DNA of 64,000 nucleotides from Paenibacillus luteus (GTDB lineage Bacteria; Bacillota; Bacilli; Paenibacillales; Paenibacillaceae), in contig NZ_SKCD01000055.1 of the NCBI RefSeq assembly GCF_006542765.1, positions 275,757 to 339,756 of the forward strand, written 5' to 3'. Positions 9,328 to 17,614 of the stretch are shown here, one piece after another. The notes below the pieces were generated by a model that did not search any database, was not told the origin of the DNA, and saw nothing but the letters and a program-made list of their open reading frames with translations. The translations under genes were made by a program, and so were the position numbers. The number at the start of each line of letters is the position of its first letter. The stretch's first letter is position 1.

Positions 9328-10794
9328 ATGAAGAAAATGCGATTACTAGCAGTGAGCACGGCGCTTGCTACCGCGCTTGTCGCGGTTAATGTTACGGCCT
9401 ACGCAGCGGCAACGGAAGCTACTGCCACTGCCACTAATATAGTCGATGCAGCAGCGGTTGTTAAAGCTATTGAGAAGGTCAGTCAGCCTTGGGGGCTGGC
9501 TGCTGCGCCGGATGGCAGCATTGTTGTCATTGGTTCGGGCAGCAATCAAATCAACGAATGGAAAGATGGTAAGCTTACGCCGGTAACGGCGCTGACGAAG
9601 CAGGGGTATTTTGACGGTACGGCCGCGAATTCAACCTTTAACCATCCTTCTTACTCGGCAGTAAACGGCAAAGGCGTTATTTATGTCAGCGATACAGATA
9701 ACCATGTCGTCCGCAGAATCGAAAATGATCGGGTGTATACGGCTGCCGGTAACGGCAAAGCGGGAAATAAGGACGGAAAGTTCGGAGAGGCGCAGTTTAA
9801 TGCACCGGCTGGACTGGCGGTTGATGCGAAGGATAATGTTTATGTCGCTGATTCGCTGAATAACGTCATTCGCGTCATCTCTCCTGAAGGCGTGACGTCA
9901 GTTTTTGCGGGGGCGGCAAATGCGGCTGGCGGCTATAAGGACGGCAGTGCTTCTGAAGCGTTGTTTAACGAGCCTGCGGGCCTTGTATTCGACGAGAAGG
10001 GCGGATTATATGTAGCGGATAGCGGCAATCATTTGATTCGTTACATCCGTGATGGCAAGGTGACGACAATCGCCGGCAAACCAACGGCTGTAGATGCATT
10101 GACCGGTTATATGGCGGGCGGCTATGTAAACGGCAAGAGCGGGGATGCTAAATTCAACCGACCGCGCGGCCTTGCTTATGCGAGCGGCGTGCTGTTTGTT
10201 GCAGACAGCTTGAATAACCGGATTCGTGCTGTACAAGCTGACGGGGGAGTTATCTCCATTGCTGGCCAGACTGCGCCTGGAGATATTGTAGGAACGGTGG
10301 AGAAATCTCAATTTAATCAGCCCTCCGCTTTGCTTTATACAGCGGGTAAATTATATGTTTCCGATACGTTGAATAACAGCGTCAAGACGCTTGAGGTTGA
10401 TCCGAAGGCGCTTAAACCTATTCAAACCACAGAGGATTTGATTGCGGGCACGGAGCTTCTGCCAGCGAGCAAAGATCTGCAAGTATGGCTAAATGGCAAG
10501 CAAGTTAAGTTCACAGCTGCGCAGAAGCCTTACAAAAGCGGGGATAAGACCTATCTTCCGGCTCGTGCGGTGTTTGAGGCATGGGGAGCGGAAATCAAAT
10601 GGAACGCGGCGGCAAAGGAAGTTTTATTGACCAAAAACGACTGGAAGCTTGGACTTAAAGCAAATGCGAAGCAAACTGTCGTGTTGGTGAAAGGCACCCT
10701 TTATATAGAGGCCAACTATTTCTCAGATGCCGCCTCATTAGTGCTTGTGCAGGATACGGAATACAATGCTATTATTATAGGCAGCGGGCAGTAA
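9328..10794 (+). CDS. Exported NHL-repeat protein with copper-amine-oxidase-like N-domain
   Basis: A 488-residue secreted protein. The signal peptide (about 1-27) is followed by six or so NHL/beta-propeller units recognisable by repeats such as FNAPAGLAVDAKDNVYVADS, FNEPAGLVFDEKGGLYVADS and FNQPSALLYTAGKLYVSD. The C-terminus (about 385-485) is a copper amine oxidase N-terminal-like domain with LPARAVFEAWGAEIKWN, a module common in exported proteins of Paenibacillus. No catalytic residues are evident. A good GAAAGGAG lies 10 bases before the ATG. It is the third gene of the cyclase-FecR operon (28-bp gap), and probably acts outside the cell with the FecR protein. Confidence 0.85.
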   Translation: MKKMRLLAVSTALATALVAVNVTAYAAATEATATATNIVDAAAVVKAIEKVSQPWGLAAAPDGSIVVIGSGSNQINEWKDGKLTPVTALTKQGYFDGTAANSTFNHPSYSAVNGKGVIYVSDTDNHVVRRIENDRVYTAAGNGKAGNKDGKFGEAQFNAPAGLAVDAKDNVYVADSLNNVIRVISPEGVTSVFAGAANAAGGYKDGSASEALFNEPAGLVFDEKGGLYVADSGNHLIRYIRDGKVTTIAGKPTAVDALTGYMAGGYVNGKSGDAKFNRPRGLAYASGVLFVADSLNNRIRAVQADGGVISIAGQTAPGDIVGTVEKSQFNQPSALLYTAGKLYVSDTLNNSVKTLEVDPKALKPIQTTEDLIAGTELLPASKDLQVWLNGKQVKFTAAQKPYKSGDKTYLPARAVFEAWGAEIKWNAAAKEVLLTKNDWKLGLKANAKQTVVLVKGTLYIEANYFSDAASLVLVQDTEYNAIIIGSGQ

Positions 10795-10830
10795 AAAGCT
10801 TAGCAATATCCTTTGGATGGAGGCTGTGCA

Positions 10831-11652
10831 ATGACACAAGGAAGCCATTCGCAAAATAATATTGATCGTTTCTCCGGATTTGAAAATGATTATGATCAGC
10901 ATCGACCGAAAGCGCCGACGGCCGTCATAACGATTCTTACCAGTTATTTGGGCCGTTCGCCTGAGCTCGTTGCGGATGTGGGCTGTGGCACGGGCCTCTC
11001 CTCCTTTGTATGGCGTGAGCATGCCGAGCGTATCATCGGCATTGAGCCGAATGATGATATGAGAGGCAAAGCACTCTCTCGTTTGACTGAGTTGACGGAA
11101 GCGGAGCATATCTCCTTTGTTAAGGGATATTCGGACAAGCTGCCTCTGGACGGAGAGAGCGTTAGTGTTCTTACATGCTCGCAGTCCTTTCATTGGATGG
11201 AGCCGGTCAGCACGCTCCGCGAGTTTGCCCGGGTTCTTCAGCCGGGAGGTATATTTGCGGCTTACGATTGCGACTGGCCCCCAACACTTCATTGGAGCGT
11301 TGAAGCGGAGTACCAACAGTTGATTAACCACACCGAGGAAATTATCGCTAAGCGAATTCCTGAGAAAAATCGGGCAAGCAAGCGGGATAAGGAACAACAT
11401 CTGGATCAAATAAGGAAGAGTGGACATTTCCGATTTGCCAAAGAGATTGTATTCCACAATATGGAGCCATGCAATGCGGAGCGATATATTGGTTTGGCGC
11501 TCAGCCAAGGTGGCATTCAGGCTGTATTTAAGCTGGGATCGTCAGAGATACATTCGACGCTCCAAGCCTTTAAGAGCAGCGTTGAGCGTTATTTTGCAGG
11601 ACGGATACTTGAGGTTATGTTTAGCTATCGCATGAGACTGGGTGTTAAGTAG
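10831..11652 (+). CDS. Class I SAM-dependent methyltransferase
   Basis: A 273-residue cytoplasmic protein with the SAM-binding motif I VADVGCGTGLSSFVW near residue 50, the acidic residue of motif II in IIGIEPNDDM, and SQSFHWMEP plus FARVLQPGGIFAAYDCD as motifs IV-VI. This matches the Methyltransf_11 group (small-molecule methyltransferases). The substrate is unknown. The ATG at 10831 follows GGAGG at a normal distance; an earlier in-frame ATG at 10813 overlaps that site. It follows the NHL gene by 36 bp and ends at a strong terminator, so it is probably the last gene of the cyclase operon. Confidence 0.85.
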   Translation: MTQGSHSQNNIDRFSGFENDYDQHRPKAPTAVITILTSYLGRSPELVADVGCGTGLSSFVWREHAERIIGIEPNDDMRGKALSRLTELTEAEHISFVKGYSDKLPLDGESVSVLTCSQSFHWMEPVSTLREFARVLQPGGIFAAYDCDWPPTLHWSVEAEYQQLINHTEEIIAKRIPEKNRASKRDKEQHLDQIRKSGHFRFAKEIVFHNMEPCNAERYIGLALSQGGIQAVFKLGSSEIHSTLQAFKSSVERYFAGRILEVMFSYRMRLGVK

Positions 11653-11685
11653 CGTGAAAATGATGGACAACTTTAATAGATAACG

Positions 11686-11742
11686 CAAAGAAGCAAGCAG
11701 CTAACGCCGTTACCCGGCAGGCTGCTTGCTTCTTTGTTTTTC
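11686..11742 (+). terminator. Strong terminator closing the cyclase operon
   Basis: A 16-bp perfect stem (CAAAGAAGCAAGCAGC with its complement at 11721-11736) is followed by TTTTTC. The minus-strand mini-operon converges on it from the right. Confidence 0.88.
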
Positions 11743-11764
11743 TTGATGGGACAGGGGAGGAGGA

Positions 11765-11827
11765 CTATGGCTTTGTGAATATTCCGCTCTTTAACATAAA
11801 CAATCGATCGTTAGTAAAATGGTTCAT
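11765..11827 (-). CDS. Candidate 20-residue peptide downstream of cse60
   Basis: A very short frame, MNHFTNDRLFMLKSGIFTKP, starting at ATG 11827. It is proposed because GGAGGTTGATC, a near-complete match to the 16S anti-Shine-Dalgarno sequence, sits five bases before the ATG. It follows two other small genes with equally strong sites on the same strand. It ends at TAG 21 bases before the convergent terminator. The peptide has no recognised relatives and is mildly basic. It could be a real small sporulation peptide or a chance frame after a strong site; no homology evidence is available. Confidence 0.4.
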   Translation of the reverse strand: MNHFTNDRLFMLKSGIFTKP

Positions 11828-11878
11828 GATCAACCTCCGTGCTAAATAAGTGATAACGGTTGCAATGCGCAGCTGTTC

Positions 11879-12058
11879 TTATTGCTTAACCAGTAAGTAA
11901 ACAGTATATCCGATAGCTGCTGCAATAATAGCGATCGTTGCTGTACATGAAAGAACATGGAAGAAAACTTCCCACTTATCTACTTTAGTGCCTCGAATGT
12001 CCTTTGCCTCATTCCCCTTCTTCGAAGGTGGTGCCAGATTGTCCTGACGGGGCTTAAT
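11879..12058 (-). CDS. Small single-helix membrane protein, apparent ATT start
   Basis: A 59-residue frame ending at TAA 11881-11879. The first 29 residues are polar and basic; they are followed by WEVFFHVLSC and one strongly hydrophobic segment (TIAIIAAAIGYTVYLLV) ending in KQ. No ATG, GTG or TTG exists between the upstream in-frame TGA and the hydrophobic part. However, AGAAAGCGGGTGATC, almost the full anti-Shine-Dalgarno complement, ends so that ATT at 12058 is at optimal spacing. ATT is a known rare initiator (infC). CTG at codon 8 is an alternative start. It lies 25 bp after cse60 on the same strand, so it is probably co-transcribed with it. Function unknown. Confidence 0.55.
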   Translation of the reverse strand: MKPRQDNLAPPSKKGNEAKDIRGTKVDKWEVFFHVLSCTATIAIIAAAIGYTVYLLVKQ

Positions 12059-12083
12059 GGTGGATCACCCGCTTTCTTTATTG

Positions 12084-12275
12084 CTATTCTTTGTTTTGCT
12101 TATAAACGACCAGAATCGTGCTGCGTTGGTAAGTGTTGCCGGATGTTGCAGTCTTGATCATGGAGCCGTAGCAAATATTAATGACTTGATCGTCATTTAG
12201 CTCCGCTAGAAACTCGTTTGCCCTTTTTTCTGCAAATACCGTATCCGTATCGATAAACTCTTTTACCTGTATCAT
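12084..12275 (-). CDS. cse60: Cse60-like sporulation protein
   Basis: A 63-residue protein beginning MIQVKEFIDTD, with ANEFLAELNDDQVINICYG and ending in TILVVYKQNKE. These are features of the small Cse60 family, named in Bacillus subtilis as a sigma-E-controlled sporulation gene of unknown mechanism. The ATG at 12275 has AAGGGGGTG nine bases upstream; a GTG at 12284 lies too close to that site. It is the first gene of a minus-strand group followed by two very small frames. A leader hairpin and a sigma-A-like promoter lie upstream. Confidence 0.8.
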   Translation of the reverse strand: MIQVKEFIDTDTVFAEKRANEFLAELNDDQVINICYGSMIKTATSGNTYQRSTILVVYKQNKE

Positions 12276-12307
12276 GCTGATCACACCCCCTTGCCAAATA
12301 GACAGAT

Positions 12308-12336
12308 AGGCACCCCGCGAAAGTAGCGGAATGCCT
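12308..12336 (-). promoter_or_regulatory. Leader hairpin upstream of cse60
   Basis: Read on the minus strand, AGGCATTCCGC and GCGGGGTGCCT form an 11-bp stem using two G-U pairs, with a 7-base loop. The G-U pairs would be A-C mismatches on the other strand, so the structure belongs to the cse60 transcript. It ends 32 bases before the start codon, has no U-tract, and could affect stability or translation. Confidence 0.6.
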
Positions 12337-12346
12337 TTTCACGTCC

Positions 12347-12375
12347 ACCATAGCATTGGGAATTGTGAGTGTCAA
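12347..12375 (-). promoter_or_regulatory. Sigma-A-like promoter for the cse60 group
   Basis: On the minus strand TTGACA (12375-12370) is followed after exactly 17 bases by TATGGT (12352-12347). No clear sigma-E promoter was recognised between it and the gene. Confidence 0.6.
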
Positions 12376-12791
12376 CTACGGGAGCTGCATAACTCAGCTT
12401 GAATGTAAAAAAAGACGCGCAGCCGCATAAATAAAGCAAAGTCGAGCGTTTTACTTGCAGGATGGAAAGTGACACAAGGTGACTGAAATAGCAATTAAGT
12501 GAAGGATTGAATTGTGCGAAAAGTTGACATGAAGAACAACCATATTAGACTCCACATTAGTTTCCATGTTAGATTTTGATGGAGGGATGTAAGCTGTCGT
12601 TATCTGTAATTTGCGAGTAAAGCAATAGTTGTGAATAGATGTCATAGTAGAAAACAATATATTAGAACTAGAGTGATTTTGTGTAAAGTAAACTAACATA
12701 TGTAATCTGCAATAAAGAGAGTAATAGAGTGATGTTAAGAGAATTATAGAGATAAAACCTTTTGTTAACGCTTAATTCGCCATTTTTTAGC
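12376..12791. other. AT-rich spacer before the asparaginase genes
   Basis: About 400 bp of AT-rich sequence without a frame that has a ribosome binding site and protein-like composition. It probably holds regulatory sequence for the downstream asparaginase operon; no specific site could be named. Confidence 0.4.
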
Positions 12792-12820
12792 TTGTTAACT
12801 TATATAACATAAAATAGACT
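12792..12820 (+). promoter_or_regulatory. Candidate promoter of the asparaginase pair
   Basis: TTGTTA, 17 bases, then TAGACT, 46 bp upstream of the first asparaginase ATG. The match is moderate, and other AT-rich hexamers nearby could serve instead. Confidence 0.4.
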
Positions 12821-12866
12821 ATGGAATAGACAGAGAGAAATATATAACACAGGAGGAGAAGTTAAT

Positions 12867-14228
12867 ATGACACAAATGGTAAAAAGCGAGATGGCGAAAA
12901 AGGTTCTTATTCCATTATTAGTACTCTCACTGCTAGCGGCAATGGTTGGAGTGCTGGCGAGAACGGATTTTGTTCGCGCTGAGGAAGCGCCACAATTACC
13001 TACCTTTAATATTCCTGCTCTGACAGATGAGCAAAAAACTTCCGCTCTTCCTAATGTTATCGTAGTTGCAACTGGCGGTACAATTGCAGGCAAAGCAAGA
13101 AATGATGATAAAACAAATTTTCAAAACTATGCAGCGGGAACCTTCCTTATGGCTGATATGGTAGCCCAGCTGCCAGGTAAAAATAAAATTGCTGATGTTT
13201 CGACTTTCCAATTTGGAAACAAGGGATCAGGCGGATACACAATGAAAGAGCTTTACGATCTGTCGCTAGCCGTTGATGCAGCGCTTGAAATTTACGATAG
13301 CGCCGTTGTAACGACAGGTACAGATACAATGGAAGAGATTGCTTACTTCCTTGATCTTACGGTTCGCAGCGAAAAACCGGTTGTTGTTACGGGTGCGATG
13401 AGACCATGGGATGTTATCGGTACAGACGGTCCTGCCAACCTTTATCAAGCGATTAAAGTAGCAGGCAGCGCGAAAACAAAATGGTTTGGTACAGTAGTTA
13501 TGCTTAACGACGTGATTTATGCGGCTCGCGAAGTTACCAAAACAAACGCTCACCGCAATGATACATTTGATGCTCCGATGTTTGGCGCACTTGGTTATGT
13601 AGATGATCCAGCTGTTCGCATTTACCGTGCTACTGCAAGAGCAGCTAAAGCGGGTACAGCAGCTTGGGCTTCGCCATTCGATCTTAAAACCATTTCTAAA
13701 GACAGCCTTCCTAAGGTTGAAATTGTATATAGCTATCAAGAAGCAGGCGGCGGCGCTATTCGCGGACTTGTTGAAGACGGAGCTAAAGGAATTGTAACAG
13801 CAGGTACAGGTGCAGGCGGTATTTCGTCAGCTCTAAGTACAGCTCGCACAGCTGCAATCAGAGATAAAGGCGTAGTATTCGTATCGACAACTAGAACAGG
13901 CTCTGGTTCTATCTATGATAGCGGAAGCGGCAGCGTAATTGGCGGAGACAACTTGAATGCGGCACATGCTCGTATGATGCTGTTGCTATCTCTTGCATTC
14001 ACTAACGATGTAAGTAAGATTAGAAGCTGGTTCACAACGTTTGGTACGCAAGATGTTGAAATTTCGGTTGATGAAAACACAGTACTGAGCACATCGGTTG
14101 AAGAGCCAATTGTTGAGCCTGTCGTTACTGAGCCGACTCCTGAAGTAGAGGTTCCAGCGGCAACAGATGTCATAACAGAGCCTGTTACGACAGAACCAAC
14201 ACCTGAAACAGCACCGGTGACGCCATAA
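12867..14228 (+). CDS. Exported type II L-asparaginase with acidic Pro/Thr tail
   Basis: A 453-residue exported enzyme predicted to hydrolyse L-asparagine to aspartate and ammonia outside the membrane. A signal peptide (about 1-38, after MAKKVLIPLLVLSLLA) precedes the asparaginase fold. Both catalytic threonine motifs are present: VVATGGTIAGKA near residue 70 and VVTTGTDTMEE near 150, with VTGAMRPWDVIGTDGP between the subdomains. The last 45 residues form a Glu/Pro/Thr-rich tail built of EPIVEPVVTEPTPE-like repeats, likely a wall-spanning linker. AGGAGGAG precedes the ATG. The next gene, 20 bp downstream, is a close paralogue, so the pair is probably an operon formed by duplication. Confidence 0.93.
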   Translation: MTQMVKSEMAKKVLIPLLVLSLLAAMVGVLARTDFVRAEEAPQLPTFNIPALTDEQKTSALPNVIVVATGGTIAGKARNDDKTNFQNYAAGTFLMADMVAQLPGKNKIADVSTFQFGNKGSGGYTMKELYDLSLAVDAALEIYDSAVVTTGTDTMEEIAYFLDLTVRSEKPVVVTGAMRPWDVIGTDGPANLYQAIKVAGSAKTKWFGTVVMLNDVIYAAREVTKTNAHRNDTFDAPMFGALGYVDDPAVRIYRATARAAKAGTAAWASPFDLKTISKDSLPKVEIVYSYQEAGGGAIRGLVEDGAKGIVTAGTGAGGISSALSTARTAAIRDKGVVFVSTTRTGSGSIYDSGSGSVIGGDNLNAAHARMMLLLSLAFTNDVSKIRSWFTTFGTQDVEISVDENTVLSTSVEEPIVEPVVTEPTPEVEVPAATDVITEPVTTEPTPETAPVTP

Positions 14229-14248
14229 TTTTTGAGAGGAGTACGGTT

Positions 14249-16447
14249 ATGACCCAAACAAGCCATTCAAATACAACAAAGAAAATTTTCATTCCTCTCC
14301 TCATTGTGGCGCTCCTCAGCACGATACTGACTGGCTATGCCAGCTCAGTCCGCGCTGAGGTAGCAGCACCGGAGCTGCCTACTTTCAATATCCCAGCCTT
14401 GTCAGAAGAGCATAAGACCTCACCGCTGCCAAATGTAATTGTTGTGGCAACGGGCGGTACGATTGCAGGCAAAGCTAGAAATGATGATAAAACGAACTTT
14501 CAGAACTATGCTGCAGGAACTTTTTTGATGGCTGACATGGTAGCTCAGCTGCCAGGCAAAAATAAAATTGCGGATGTGTCCACGTTCCAGTTCGGCAACA
14601 AAGGCTCAGGCGGCTATTCGATGAAAGAGCTTTATGACTTATCGCTAGCGGTTGACGCAGCGCTTGAAATTTATGATAGTGCTGTCGTTACTACGGGAAC
14701 GGATACGATGGAAGAGATTGCTTACTTCTTGGATCTGACGGTGCAAAGCGAGAAGCCGGTAGTGGTCACGGGTGCGATGAGACCTTGGGACGTTATCGGC
14801 ACAGATGGCCCAGCTAACCTTTATCAAGCGATTAAGGTTGCAGGCAGCGGCAAGACGAAATGGTACGGCACAGTCGTTATGCTGAATGATGTTATTCAAG
14901 CAGCGCGTGAAGTAACAAAATCAAATGCCCACCGCATGGACACATTCGAAACGCCAATGTTCGGCGCACTCGGTTACGTGGATGATCCGGGAGTGCGTAT
15001 TTACCGCTTGAATGCTCGTGCATTGAAAGCGGGTCAAGCCGACTGGAAAACGCCTTTTAACTTGAAGAAAATTTCCAAGGACAGCCTTCCGAAGGTTGAA
15101 ATTGTTTACAGCTATCAGGAGGCTGGCGGCGGAGCCATTCGTGCCTCAGTAGAAGATGGGGCAAAGGGTATCGTTACCGCAGGAACCGGTGCGGCAGGAA
15201 TTTCGTCCCAAATGAGCGCTGCGCGCTCTGCGGCGATTAAAGACCATGGCGTGACATTTGTCTCCACGACAAGAACGGGTTCAGGCACCATTACGGGCGG
15301 CGGCAATGGCATTATTGCCGGCGATAACCTGAACGCGCAGCATGCCCGCATTATGCTGATGCTGTCGCTCGCTTTCTCCAGTGATTTCAATCAAGTGAAG
15401 AGCTGGTTTGAAACGGTAGGTACGCAGGATATTACGATTGATGCAGAAGAGACGCCAACGACGCCTCCAACGACACCTCCGACAGGCGGATCGGGAGGAA
15501 GTGTATCAACTCCTGGAAAAGTGACAATTGGGGCAGGGAATTCCGGCACATTGGGGCTTGATGACAGTGTGACGGTATCCATACCGGCTGGTGCAACGAA
15601 GGAGCAAATGGAGCTTTCCATTGAGAAATTGATAGGTAATGGCGGCATCGTAGATTCAACAAGCCAGCTGTTGTCACCAATCTTCGAAATTCTCAAAACG
15701 ATTTCAGCGAACTTCTTGGTTCCGGCTACGCTGACCTTTAAGTTCGATACGACATTGATTAAGGAAGGCCAAACGGCTTCCGTATTCTACTACGATGAAA
15801 CGAAGAAACAATGGGTTGAGATGGGTGGTACCATTAACGGAAACCAAATTACCGTTACCTCTGATCATTTCACGAAATTCGCAGTATTCGCTGTAGAGAA
15901 GAAAGAAGATTCAATCTCGTTTACGGATATTTCAGGACACTGGGCAGAGGCTGCAATTAAAGAAGCGGTAGCTGCGGGTATCGTGAAAGGTTATGTAGAC
16001 GGCACGTTCAAACCGAACAACACGGTAACACGGGCAGAATTCTCTGTCATGCTGATGGGCGCATTGAAAGCCGAAGGTGAAGGGGCAGCACTTGCCTTTA
16101 CCGATAATGCCAAAATCGCAGATTGGGCGAAGGATGCCGTAGCACGTGCGGTTAAAGCAGAAATTATTAGCGGTTATCCGGATGGCACTTTCCGTCCAAG
16201 CAGCAACATTCTGAGAATGGAAATGGTATCGATGATTGCGAGCGGTGCGGGTCTCACTTTGGATCCGAATGCAACGACAAGCTTCGTCGATAACAAGGAC
16301 ATTCCTGCATGGGCAATGGGCGCGATTAAGGCTGTGAGTGACAAAAGCATCATTCAAGGCCGTACCGGTAATGTTTTTGCTCCAAAAGCAACAGCTACGA
16401 GAGCGGATGCGATTACGATTATTATGAACTTGCTTCATAGCAAATAA
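14249..16447 (+). CDS. S-layer-anchored L-asparaginase (asparaginase plus three SLH domains)
   Basis: A 732-residue exported asparaginase. The signal peptide and catalytic domain (about 1-395) closely resemble the gene immediately upstream and keep both motifs, VVATGGTIAGKA and VVTTGTDTMEE. A TPPTTPPTGGSGG linker leads to a beta-rich domain of about 130 residues (starting KVTIGAGNSGTL). Three SLH repeats follow, opening FTDISGHWAEAAIKEAV, FTDNAKIADWAKDAVAR and FVDNKDIPAWAMGAIKA, with TRAE-type motifs. SLH domains bind pyruvylated secondary cell-wall polymer, so this enzyme should be displayed on the cell surface while its neighbour may be shed. GAGAGGAG precedes the ATG, and a strong terminator follows. 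Confidence 0.93.
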   Translation: MTQTSHSNTTKKIFIPLLIVALLSTILTGYASSVRAEVAAPELPTFNIPALSEEHKTSPLPNVIVVATGGTIAGKARNDDKTNFQNYAAGTFLMADMVAQLPGKNKIADVSTFQFGNKGSGGYSMKELYDLSLAVDAALEIYDSAVVTTGTDTMEEIAYFLDLTVQSEKPVVVTGAMRPWDVIGTDGPANLYQAIKVAGSGKTKWYGTVVMLNDVIQAAREVTKSNAHRMDTFETPMFGALGYVDDPGVRIYRLNARALKAGQADWKTPFNLKKISKDSLPKVEIVYSYQEAGGGAIRASVEDGAKGIVTAGTGAAGISSQMSAARSAAIKDHGVTFVSTTRTGSGTITGGGNGIIAGDNLNAQHARIMLMLSLAFSSDFNQVKSWFETVGTQDITIDAEETPTTPPTTPPTGGSGGSVSTPGKVTIGAGNSGTLGLDDSVTVSIPAGATKEQMELSIEKLIGNGGIVDSTSQLLSPIFEILKTISANFLVPATLTFKFDTTLIKEGQTASVFYYDETKKQWVEMGGTINGNQITVTSDHFTKFAVFAVEKKEDSISFTDISGHWAEAAIKEAVAAGIVKGYVDGTFKPNNTVTRAEFSVMLMGALKAEGEGAALAFTDNAKIADWAKDAVARAVKAEIISGYPDGTFRPSSNILRMEMVSMIASGAGLTLDPNATTSFVDNKDIPAWAMGAIKAVSDKSIIQGRTGNVFAPKATATRADAITIIMNLLHSK

Positions 16448-16462
16448 ACAAACAACAGCATG

Positions 16463-16516
16463 AAAGGGCGATTCCAAGAGGTCTGCAAAGACCTGGAGGA
16501 ATCGCCCTTTTCTTTT
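16463..16516. terminator. Terminator between convergent asparaginase and siderophore-binding genes
   Basis: A 13-bp stem (AAAGGGCGATTCC and its complement at 16498-16510) encloses a second small stem (AGGTCT/AGACCT) and is followed on the plus strand by TTTCTTTTATTT. It mainly serves the asparaginase operon. Confidence 0.85.
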
Positions 16517-17525
16517 ATTTGATGAGTATATTTGCAATTAAATCAATTTGTCCAACAATGGAGATTGGATCGTAGTGCAGATAGGTGTTGTAATCCAGAA
16601 TATGCAGATTTCCGTTCTTCACTGCCGGGAGATTTTTCCACACGGGGTTATTCAGGATGTTATCGATGTCCTCCTGCGCGGTTCCCGTGTTGAAGCAGAT
16701 GAAGATATGGTCGGCATCCGCATATTGCGGGAGAACCTCTAGCGAAATTTCTTTGATTTGCAGTCCGCTGTCTATGACCTCTTTCTGTACGATATCTGGC
16801 GCTTTAAGCTGAAGAGCATCGTATATCGCATAGCCTCCGCGGCCATAGTTATCGCCAAGAATAGAAAGTTTCTTTTCCCTGACATTGATGAGAACCGCTG
16901 TTTCACCTGGTGCTACGGCTGCCTTGATTTTCTCCCGGCCAGCTTCAGCTGTTTGTTCATAGGTTGCAAGCCATTTTGCGGCTTCCTCTTGCTTGCCTAG
17001 AAGCTCGCCGAACAGCTTGACTTCTTCTTTAGGATTTTTATAAGCGGTGTAAGGAACATGCACGGTTGGCGCGATTTTGGCAAGCTGGTCATATATTTCT
17101 ACGTCAAAATCATTGATTAAAATGAGATCAGGCTCCAGAGTAGTCACTTTCTCCAATGAAGTTGGCGCTCCGATATCCTCAATCATTTTCTCCTGCTCCT
17201 TAAGAAAAGGACTGCCCATCCACCATTCCTTGTTCGCGCCGATTGGCTGCAAACCCAGAGCAAGCAAGGTGCCGTGATAATAAGCGGAGACGATCCGCTG
17301 CGGATTGGCAGGAACGGTGATGTCCCCTTTGTCTGTTTGGACGATGCGTGTATCGGAGGGAGCGGCAGCTTCCTCATTATTTGTGCTTTCGTTAGCAGTC
17401 CCGGTTGGTGAAGCTGACGGGGTGGTTCCCTCGTTATTACCAGAATTGCTGCTGCAAGCGGCTAGTGCGGCAAGAATTAAGATAAGGATAAGACTCGCGG
17501 AAACTGTTCTTTTTAAATGAAGCAT
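16515..17525 (-). CDS. Iron-siderophore ABC transporter substrate-binding lipoprotein
   Basis: A 336-residue lipoprotein with a lipobox at LILAALAACSS, a Ser/Thr/Glu-rich spacer, and the type III binding-protein fold (FecB/FhuD/FeuA class). Visible family features are TVPANPQRIVSAYYHGTLLALG, a VTTLEPDLILIND segment, and YADADHIFICF near the end. It should deliver an iron-siderophore complex to a permease at the membrane. No permease or ATPase gene is adjacent, so it must share components encoded elsewhere. GGGAGG lies eight bases before the ATG. A Fur-like box overlaps the promoter region, and a Btr-like regulator is directly upstream, both pointing to iron control. Confidence 0.9.
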   Translation of the reverse strand: MLHLKRTVSASLILILILAALAACSSNSGNNEGTTPSASPTGTANESTNNEEAAAPSDTRIVQTDKGDITVPANPQRIVSAYYHGTLLALGLQPIGANKEWWMGSPFLKEQEKMIEDIGAPTSLEKVTTLEPDLILINDFDVEIYDQLAKIAPTVHVPYTAYKNPKEEVKLFGELLGKQEEAAKWLATYEQTAEAGREKIKAAVAPGETAVLINVREKKLSILGDNYGRGGYAIYDALQLKAPDIVQKEVIDSGLQIKEISLEVLPQYADADHIFICFNTGTAQEDIDNILNNPVWKNLPAVKNGNLHILDYNTYLHYDPISIVGQIDLIANILIK

Positions 17526-17543
17526 GATGATCCTCCCTGTGAT

Positions 17544-17574
17544 TAATAATCATTCTCAACGAGAATAGTATCAA
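17544..17574 (-). promoter_or_regulatory. Fur-like box and promoter of the siderophore-binding gene
   Basis: On the minus strand TGAGAATGATTATTA (17558-17544) matches 12 of 14 positions of the 7-1-7 Fur consensus TGATAATNATTATCA. It sits between a TTGATA -35-like element (17574-17569) and the start codon, so a bound Fur protein would block transcription when iron is plentiful. Confidence 0.65.
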
Positions 17575-17614
17575 CCTAGGCTTCCCATCGTCCATGCACA
17601 ATACTGGCGGATAT

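Noticed and set aside
12451..12699. 82-codon minus-strand frame before the asparaginases
   Set aside because: Low-complexity composition, no ribosome site and no conserved motif; likely chance in AT-rich DNA.
15932..16537. 201-codon minus-strand frame under the SLH repeats
   Set aside because: Antisense to the SLH domains, rich in Arg, Cys and His as expected of a shadow, and overlapping the terminator.
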